Shown here piece after piece: positions 27,467 through 31,164 of a DNA stretch of 31,164 nucleotides. Position 1 is the first letter of the stretch. Every line of letters starts with the position of its first letter. The position numbers and the translations under genes are program-made. Source of the DNA: a virus. The notes under the pieces were generated by a model. The model worked only from the letters and a program-made list of their open reading frames with translations. It was not told the DNA's origin and did no database searches. The stretch lies in IMG/VR virus record IMGVR_UViG_3300032116_000900, positions 1-31,164 of that record; one strand, written 5' to 3'.

Positions 27467-28093
27467 TTATTTTATGCCTGGGTCAACCAAACCTAATTGA
27501 CTGAACGCCCAAGCTCTTTCATTGCATCTATTACATTTATTGCATCTACCAGCTATGTCATAGACGCAGCTATGTGTCAACACAAAAAGTTGTTCAATGT
27601 TCAATTTAGCTACAATATCAACTATGTGTACCTTTGTCAAATCTTTAAACGGATTCTTAGTATTCTCGTGGTCAAAAGGGACATGTGGTGTCGGTACACC
27701 ATGTAACGCATGTTCAGGTAATATTTTTATGTGTCCCATATATAATATGTTGATAGGTTCTTTTAGAACTAACCTCATACCTTCTGCTACTTGCAGATTG
27801 CTATCTTTAGCTGTTATAGGTATATAGTTAGTAGTTAATCTATCAACCCCCAACATATCATGCACATAGTCTATTATCATCTGCGCATGATTTTTAGATC
27901 CATCTTGTCGCTCTAATGTATACGGGGTAACAACATAACTATCATCTTCCAATGAAAGTTTTTTCACGAGATAATAGAGCAGTGCGCTATCTAGACCACC
28001 GCTGACTAATACTGCAATTCTTCTTCTAAGTAAAGACAGTTGCAGTTTAAAAGCAGTGTTGTCATGCAGCAACAATTCTAATTTAGGAGTCAT
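27467..28093 (-). CDS. queC: QueC-like 7-cyano-7-deazaguanine synthase
   Basis: 208 aa, near the QueC length. PP-loop SGGLDSALLYYL at 31-42; the zinc cluster Cys176, 184, 187, 190 (SC, CNKCNRC), then ERAWAFSQLGLVDP, the QueC C-terminal signature. QueC converts 7-carboxy-7-deazaguanine to preQ0 with ATP and ammonia. In phages such genes supply 7-deazaguanine DNA modifications that resist restriction, or queuosine for tRNA. QueD, QueE, FolE or DpdA are not in the window. A TGTAAATA late-like box lies 5 nt before the ATG, with no Shine-Dalgarno. Confidence 0.8.
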   Translation of the reverse strand: MTPKLELLLHDNTAFKLQLSLLRRRIAVLVSGGLDSALLYYLVKKLSLEDDSYVVTPYTLERQDGSKNHAQMIIDYVHDMLGVDRLTTNYIPITAKDSNLQVAEGMRLVLKEPINILYMGHIKILPEHALHGVPTPHVPFDHENTKNPFKDLTKVHIVDIVAKLNIEQLFVLTHSCVYDIAGRCNKCNRCNERAWAFSQLGLVDPGIK

Positions 28094-28098
28094 ACATC

Positions 28099-28106
28099 TA
28101 TTTACA
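28099..28106 (-). promoter_or_regulatory. late-type promoter box (TGTAAATA)
   Basis: Six of eight bases match TATAAATA; it ends 5 nt before the QueC-like ATG. A TTGACA also lies upstream near 28118 but at poor spacing. Confidence 0.45.
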
Positions 28107-28130
28107 TGTAGAAACTTCTGTCAATATTAT

Positions 28131-28205
28131 TGGTAGCCCCGAGCGGTTTCGATCCGCCTTCTTCTGGATGAAAGCCAGAGATCCTAGCCATTAGACGACG
28201 GGGCC
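28131..28205 (-). tRNA. tRNA-Glu(TTC), copy 2
   Basis: 75 nt with CCA; stem TCTGG/CCAGA, loop CTTTCAT. The T-loop is ATCGAAA, with A instead of the nearly universal T54, and the end pair is G1.U72. Confidence 0.9.
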
Positions 28206-28211
28206 ATGTAT

Positions 28212-28287
28212 TGGTGGAGCCTAGCGGGATCGAACCGCTGACCTACACACTGCCAGTGTGTCGCTCTCCCGGCTGAGCTAAGGCCCC
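28212..28287 (-). tRNA. tRNA-Ala(GGC)
   Basis: 76 nt with CCA; stem ACACA/TGTGT, loop CTGGCAG. Confidence 0.95.
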
Positions 28288-28356
28288 AAATTTTAAATCT
28301 TAGGTATTTTTCAGTGCATGATTGTATCATGTAAATATCATATAACGGAGAAGTTA

Positions 28357-29094
28357 ATGAAAATTGCAGTAGTAAGCACCGGCAGAAGTAGATGTACATT
28401 AGTAGCATTTTATCTACACACGTTGCACAATGATCTAGAATTCTGTAGGGAATTTTATACCGAAGCCAGCTGGGAGAATAAACATGATTTAGTAAGTCTC
28501 ACTGATGAACTTATGGATAAAGAAAATTTTATCGTCAAGATAATGGCATTGAATCTTTATGAAGAATATGATCCTTCTGTTTTCAAGTTTGAAAATTATG
28601 ACGAAATACATTTAGTTGAGCGTTATGACTTTTTTGAACAGTGCTGTAGCTGGTATACTGCCCGCATTAACGGTGTCTATCATTATAGAAACGATATGGA
28701 AAATCGTGGAGAAAAAGAGTTTGGCTACATAAGAAAGCAACAAAATAAAATAAAATTAGAGAACATTAAAGAATATGCAGAATACGTTGATACCTACATT
28801 AGATTTAAGCGTTACATACTAGATAATAATCTAAAGTTTACTTTGCATACTTACGAAAGCGCCAAAGAATTTGACAAAAAGCAGAGCATATCAGAAGATA
28901 GCAATCTTAACTACAGTGAAATCATTACCAATTATCATTTGAAGGATGACATTAATGCATTGTTTAATGAATGCTTTTCGTATGACAACCTAACAAGCGA
29001 TCTAGAATCGTTCAATAAAAGAGTTGGTGATATCAAAGGTCTTCGCTCGTTACAGAGTTTTGCTGACAAAATGAAAGAAAAATGGGCTAAGTGA
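28357..29094 (+). CDS. sulfotransferase-like P-loop protein, 245 aa
   Basis: The N-terminus KIAVVSTGRSRCTLVAFYLH resembles the 5'-phosphosulfate-binding loop of sulfotransferases (G-R-S-x-x-T). EIHLVERYDFFEQCCSWY resembles the conserved R-D-x2-E/Q region. The rest is helical and not recognised. Phages of this type often carry such genes; the acceptor is unknown. I start at ATG 28357 because GGAG lies 7 nt upstream; an in-frame ATG 13 codons earlier has no ribosome site. It is on the plus strand and converges with the minus-strand Pro tRNAs. Confidence 0.6.
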   Translation: MKIAVVSTGRSRCTLVAFYLHTLHNDLEFCREFYTEASWENKHDLVSLTDELMDKENFIVKIMALNLYEEYDPSVFKFENYDEIHLVERYDFFEQCCSWYTARINGVYHYRNDMENRGEKEFGYIRKQQNKIKLENIKEYAEYVDTYIRFKRYILDNNLKFTLHTYESAKEFDKKQSISEDSNLNYSEIITNYHLKDDINALFNECFSYDNLTSDLESFNKRVGDIKGLRSLQSFADKMKEKWAK

Positions 29095-29166
29095 GGGTTT
29101 GTCCAGTCACGATCACGCAACAGCGAAAAATTACAGCCTACCCACAATGCTCTAACCACTATAAAC
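29095..29166 (-). other. 72-nt spacer with tRNA-like remnants
   Basis: Holds a D-arm-like AGTGGTTAGAGC and a CCAGT/ACTGG long-range pairing, but no T-loop or anticodon arm. Too incomplete to call a tRNA. Confidence 0.3.
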
Positions 29167-29242
29167 TGGTCGGGAAGACAGGGATTGAACCTGCGACCTC
29201 GGCGTCCCGAACGCCGCGCTCTCCCACCTGAGCTACTTCCCG
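29167..29242 (-). tRNA. tRNA-Pro(CGG)
   Basis: 76 nt with CCA; C1-G72; stem CGGCG/CGCCG, loop TTCGGGA. Confidence 0.95.
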
Positions 29243-29248
29243 TTGAAT

Positions 29249-29325
29249 TGGTCGGGGTAGCCGGATTTGAACCGACGACCACTTGTCCCCCAGACAAGTG
29301 CGCTACCAGGCTGCGCTATACCCCG
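29249..29325 (-). tRNA. tRNA-Pro(GGG)
   Basis: 77 nt with CCA; stem CTTGT/ACAAG, loop CTGGGGG. Third Pro isoacceptor in the window. Confidence 0.95.
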
Positions 29326-29343
29326 TTATAAATTATGCAGTTT

Positions 29344-29430
29344 AGGTCGGGCAGGATTCGAACCTGCAAATGCCCGTAAGCAAAGTCCGGCTCATCACCA
29401 GATGTGTATACCAATTTCCACCACCGGTAA
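29344..29430 (-). tRNA. degenerate Leu-like class II tRNA
   Basis: T-arm GCAGG-TTCGAAT-CCTGC, a Leu-type D-arm and a long variable region are kept. The acceptor pairs at only three positions, no CCA follows, and the anticodon loop TGATGAG has G at position 33 where T is universal. Probably a pseudo-tRNA. Confidence 0.65.
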
Positions 29431-29453
29431 CATTCGTCTATACTGCATATCTC

Positions 29454-29543
29454 TGGCGGAGTCGGTGAGATTCGAACTCACGGTACCCTTGCAGGTACAA
29501 CACCTTTCCAGGGTGTCACAATCGGCCACTCTGTCACGACTCC
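29454..29543 (-). tRNA. tRNA-Ser(GGA)
   Basis: 90-nt class II tRNA with CCA; stem ACACC/GGTGT, loop CTGGAAA. Confidence 0.95.
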
Positions 29544-29544
29544 G

Positions 29545-29667
29545 TTAATTATTTTTCATTAGTTCCTTGAGCCTATTATCAAATGCATCATAATTGTATT
29601 TGCTTGGAATATGACTAAGGTAAGTTTCAATTAGCTGTTTAATCATTTCTTGTGTGATGGGCTTCAT
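29545..29667 (-). CDS. hypothetical protein, 40 aa
   Basis: A short frame with AGGAG six nt before its ATG. The product begins MKPITQEMIKQLIETYLSH and ends KELMKNN; it is helical and charged, and not recognised. It lies between tRNA-Ser(GGA) and the two mini tRNA-like elements, in the same direction, so it is part of the same RNA. Confidence 0.6.
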   Translation of the reverse strand: MKPITQEMIKQLIETYLSHIPSKYNYDAFDNRLKELMKNN

Positions 29668-29683
29668 AATAGACTCCTAAAGT

Positions 29684-29748
29684 TGGCGCGGCCACTCATT
29701 TTCTATGTCGCTGCCTACTTTCGGAAGGTAGAACGTACATGTGGCCGC
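29684..29748 (-). ncRNA. mini tRNA-like element B (65 nt, CCA-ended)
   Basis: A perfect 7-bp acceptor GCGGCCA/TGGCCGC is followed by G-CCA. Inside are ATGT/ACAT and a CTAC/GTAG stem presenting TTCCGAA, a normal-looking 7-nt anticodon loop (CCG, Arg). There is no D-arm and no T-loop consensus. Confidence 0.6.
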
Positions 29749-29755
29749 ATAAGAA

Positions 29756-29811
29756 TGGAGCCAGCGGCGACGGTGTTTTCGTCACTATTGTAGTGGGTAT
29801 CACTCGCCGGC
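29756..29811 (-). ncRNA. mini tRNA-like element A (56 nt, CCA-ended)
   Basis: Acceptor GCCGGCG/CGCTGGC (7 bp, one G.U) plus T-CCA. A 4-bp hairpin AGTG/CACT sits in the D-arm position, and a 6-bp stem GTGACG/CGTCGC with a 7-nt loop abuts the acceptor as a T-arm would. No anticodon arm. It starts 5 nt after the stop of the 63-aa gene. Confidence 0.6.
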
Positions 29812-29816
29812 ATAAG

Positions 29817-30008
29817 TTAAATTCCGAGAAACTGCATTACAAGCTTGAAGGGCCAGACATGTTCCCAGAGAAAGTGTTCTAACGGATAGCTGATAGTTAC
29901 GCCAATCCAAAATCTATAATCAGTAATCAAATTTGAACACGAATTCATACACCGAACTAACAGTCCAGTCTTCTTATCTTCGTGATAATGTGGTTCTTGC
30001 AATGGCAT
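29817..30008 (-). CDS. small membrane-associated protein, 63 aa
   Basis: Not recognised. The first 30 residues are polar with two cysteines (VRCMNSCSNL). The second half is aromatic and hydrophobic (FWIGVTISYPLEHFLWEHVWPFKL), suggestive of one membrane helix interrupted by charged residues. AAAGGA is well placed before the ATG. It lies between tRNA-Val(GAC) and mini element A. Confidence 0.6.
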   Translation of the reverse strand: MPLQEPHYHEDKKTGLLVRCMNSCSNLITDYRFWIGVTISYPLEHFLWEHVWPFKLVMQFLGI

Positions 30009-30024
30009 AAATTATCCTTTAAAA

Positions 30025-30099
30025 TGGTACACCCTGCTGGGTTTGAACCAGCGACCTTTTCCATGTCAAGGAAATGCTCTACCGCTGAGCTAAGGGTGC
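30025..30099 (-). tRNA. tRNA-Val(GAC)
   Basis: 75 nt with CCA; stem TTTCC/GGAAA, loop TTGACAT. Confidence 0.95.
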
Positions 30100-30106
30100 A
30101 TGAAAC

Positions 30107-30182
30107 TGGGGTGAAGGAGGAGGATCGAACTCCCGACATGCGGTACCACAAACCGCCGCTCTACCACTGAGCTACCGACACC
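30107..30182 (-). tRNA. tRNA-His(GTG) with mismatched acceptor
   Basis: 76 nt including the extra G at -1 opposite C73, the His identity pair, and CCA. Stem GCGGT/ACCGC, loop TTGTGGT. The acceptor GTGTCGG/CCTTCAC has two adjacent mismatches at 4-69 and 5-68. Confidence 0.92.
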
Positions 30183-30187
30183 ATAAT

Positions 30188-30261
30188 TGGCATACCCTGT
30201 AGGAGTCGAACCCACGCTGCCTGGGTTGGAACCAGGAGTGCTACCGTAACACTTAGGGCAT
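30188..30261 (-). tRNA. tRNA-Trp(CCA), copy 2
   Basis: 74 nt with CCA, A1-U72 and discriminator G as in canonical Trp tRNAs; stem CCTGG/CCAGG, loop TTCCAAC. Confidence 0.85.
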
Positions 30262-30347
30262 ATGAATGGCTGTAACGCAAGTATGGGCCATTAAACAAGT
30301 AATGAAGCATTGGTTACAATTTAAACGGGACACGTACCAAAAGAAAC
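30262..30347 (-). other. 86-nt structured spacer
   Basis: Two hairpins: AATGGC/GCCATT near 30265-30292 and TTGGT-AC/GT-ACCAA near 30310-30340. No ORF. Confidence 0.35.
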
Positions 30348-30422
30348 TGGCTGACTAAGTAGGACTCGAACCTACATAACCTTCGTTAACAGCGAAGTGC
30401 ATTGCCATTATGCTATTAGCCA
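30348..30422 (-). tRNA. tRNA-Asn(GTT), copy 2
   Basis: 75 nt with CCA; stem CTTCG/CGAAG, loop CTGTTAA; sequence clearly different from copy 1 at 24240. Confidence 0.95.
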
Positions 30423-30429
30423 ATGAAAC

Positions 30430-30506
30430 TGGTGCAACCAAAAGGACTTGAACCTTTAACCTTCGGTTTCGTAGACCGATGCTCTATCCAGTTGAGCTAT
30501 GGCTGC
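30430..30506 (-). tRNA. tRNA-Arg(ACG)
   Basis: 77 nt with CCA; loop CTACGAA. A34 implies use of the host adenosine deaminase TadA. Confidence 0.95.
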
Positions 30507-30514
30507 ATGATATT

Positions 30515-30591
30515 TGGTGGTCCCTGAGGGATTCGAACCCCCGACATTCTGTTTCGAAGACAGACGCTCTATCCAGCTGAACTAAGGAACC
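30515..30591 (-). tRNA. tRNA-Arg(TCG)
   Basis: 77 nt with CCA; stem TCTGT/ACAGA, loop CTTCGAA. Confidence 0.95.
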
Positions 30592-30601
30592 AAATAAGAA
30601 A

Positions 30602-30677
30602 TGGTGCTGACGGAGAGGATTGAACTCTCGACCTCTTCATTACCAATGAAGTGCTACTACCACTGAGCTACGTCAGC
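30602..30677 (-). tRNA. tRNA-Thr(GGT)
   Basis: 76 nt with CCA, perfect acceptor GCTGACG, stem CTTCA/TGAAG, loop TTGGTAA. Confidence 0.95.
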
Positions 30678-30684
30678 ATTGATT

Positions 30685-30758
30685 TGGATGCCCCTCTAGG
30701 ACTCGAACCTAGGTTGACGGATTCAAAGTCCGCTCTCTTACCACTAGAGGAAGGGGCA
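30685..30758 (-). tRNA. tRNA-Gln(TTG)
   Basis: 74 nt with CCA; T1-A72 end pair typical of Gln; loop CTTTGAA. Confidence 0.95.
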
Positions 30759-30774
30759 GCATCAATATGTTTGT

Positions 30775-30803
30775 ATTATATATGCTTGCTGTAGCATTGT
30801 CAA
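30775..30803 (-). promoter_or_regulatory. perfect consensus sigma70 promoter for the distal tRNA cluster
   Basis: TTGACA, 17-nt spacer, TATAAT. It reads into tRNA-Gln(TTG) and the dense tRNA run to its left. Confidence 0.9.
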
Positions 30804-30809
30804 ATATTT

Positions 30810-30885
30810 TGGATGCCCGACTAGGGTTCGAACCTAGAACCTACTGAGTCAGAGTCAGTCGATCTGCCAATTGATCTATCGGGCA
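30810..30885 (-). tRNA. tRNA-Gln(CTG)
   Basis: 76 nt with CCA; acceptor TGCCCGA, stem ACTGA/TCAGT, loop CTCTGAC. Confidence 0.95.
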
Positions 30886-30889
30886 ATAT

Positions 30890-31164
30890 ATCATTCATTA
30901 TTAGAGGACACTCAAAGGTGCCAGTCGGTTTACAAAGCCGGTGCATTTTTTAACAGTGAATGTTCTCAAATAATGAATGTGTATAGCAAGATGTGTGGTC
31001 TTCACGGGCACCCTCCAAAGAGTGTCGGCACTGTATTTAAATCTTGATATAGGTTAGCCTTTTGTTGATAAGCGATCTATGTTGTCTGGCATTTCAGACT
31101 TGACCGCTTATAGAGGATCACTATGTCCTCTACTGAAAGTTTTTACTCTCTGCGTTCTCTCCGC
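30890..31164. ncRNA. structured non-coding stretch at the right edge
   Basis: No ORF. A long imperfect stem joins 30890-30912 to 30954-30979 (ATTCATTATT/AATAATGAAT plus GAGGACA/TGTTCTC) around a TGC-CGG/CCG-GCA hairpin. Further right, ATAAGCG/CGCTTAT encloses GTCTG/CAGAC, followed by TAGAGGA/TCCTCTA. Strand unknown; the minus strand would read into tRNA-Gln(CTG). It may continue beyond the window. Confidence 0.5.

Noticed and set aside
29103-29166. Possible extra tRNA downstream of tRNA-Pro(CGG)
   Set aside because: Only a D-arm-like stretch and one long-range pairing; no anticodon or T-arm.
28935-29297. 120-aa minus-strand open frame
   Set aside because: It crosses two Pro tRNAs and the antisense of the sulfotransferase-like gene.
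29957-30170. Short open frames on both strands over tRNA-Val and tRNA-His
   Set aside because: Products of tRNA sequence (for example AGSNPAG); no ribosome sites.

Overview
The window looks like part of a large, lytic, T4-type myovirus of a Gram-negative host. Nearly everything is on the minus strand, and three genes are on the plus strand. Two promoter classes recur. At least 14 minus-strand sigma70-type promoters have TTGAC(A/T), an exactly 17-nt spacer and a TATAAT-like box. A second set of elements resembles the T4 late box TATAAATA. No ribosomal, CRISPR or insertion-sequence content was found. The outer-membrane barrel, lipoproteins and SleB-type hydrolase point to a Gram-negative host that I cannot name.

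Layout: 1-7760 holds short early-type genes (SleB-like hydrolase, zincin, calcineurin-like phosphoesterase), then a late-type set (zinc ribbon, subtilisin-like protease with a C-terminal cystine-knot-like tail, PP-loop enzyme, GNAT, GDPD-like protein, CxxCxxCC protein). 7764-9280 holds two Gly tRNAs, an initiator tRNA and a ~1.1 kb ORF-free, highly structured RNA region. That region is driven by a perfect promoter and an rRNA-like boxB/boxA leader, and it is my best candidate for a GOLLD/ROOL-type giant RNA with a tRNA-Lys-like element embedded. 9300-16400 holds translation and RNA-repair genes: a minimal HisRS-like protein with a frameshift, peptidyl-tRNA hydrolase 2, a 2OG oxygenase, RtcB, a DEDD exonuclease, a HAD/SAK-type phosphatase and an ADP-ribosylglycohydrolase. 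16396-19887 holds a divergent pair, an ADP-ribosyltransferase-like protein with nine KOW-like repeats and a zeta-like kinase. Both carry an N-terminal T4-type capsid-targeting cleavage site. 19889-30885 is a long tRNA region interspersed with small genes (lipoproteins, ferredoxin-NADP reductase-like, cyclic-phosphate receiver, SpeD-like, HNH, outer-membrane barrel, 2OG oxygenase, QueC-like, sulfotransferase-like). The right end is a structured non-coding stretch.

I count 42 canonical or near-canonical tRNAs covering all 20 amino acids plus an initiator, almost all with an encoded CCA. Three further tRNA-like or degenerate elements lack CCA. Two adjacent miniature tRNA-like structures (56 and 65 nt) have a perfect or near-perfect acceptor stem plus CCA but no normal cloverleaf.

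Together the genes suggest a phage that largely supplies its own decoding capacity. RNA repair (RtcB, cyclic-phosphate receiver, HAD/SAK) could mend host-cleaved tRNAs, Pth2 could recycle stalled peptidyl-tRNAs, and ADP-ribosylation proteins packaged in the head may act on the host at injection. Functional statements come from motif reading only; no database search was possible.
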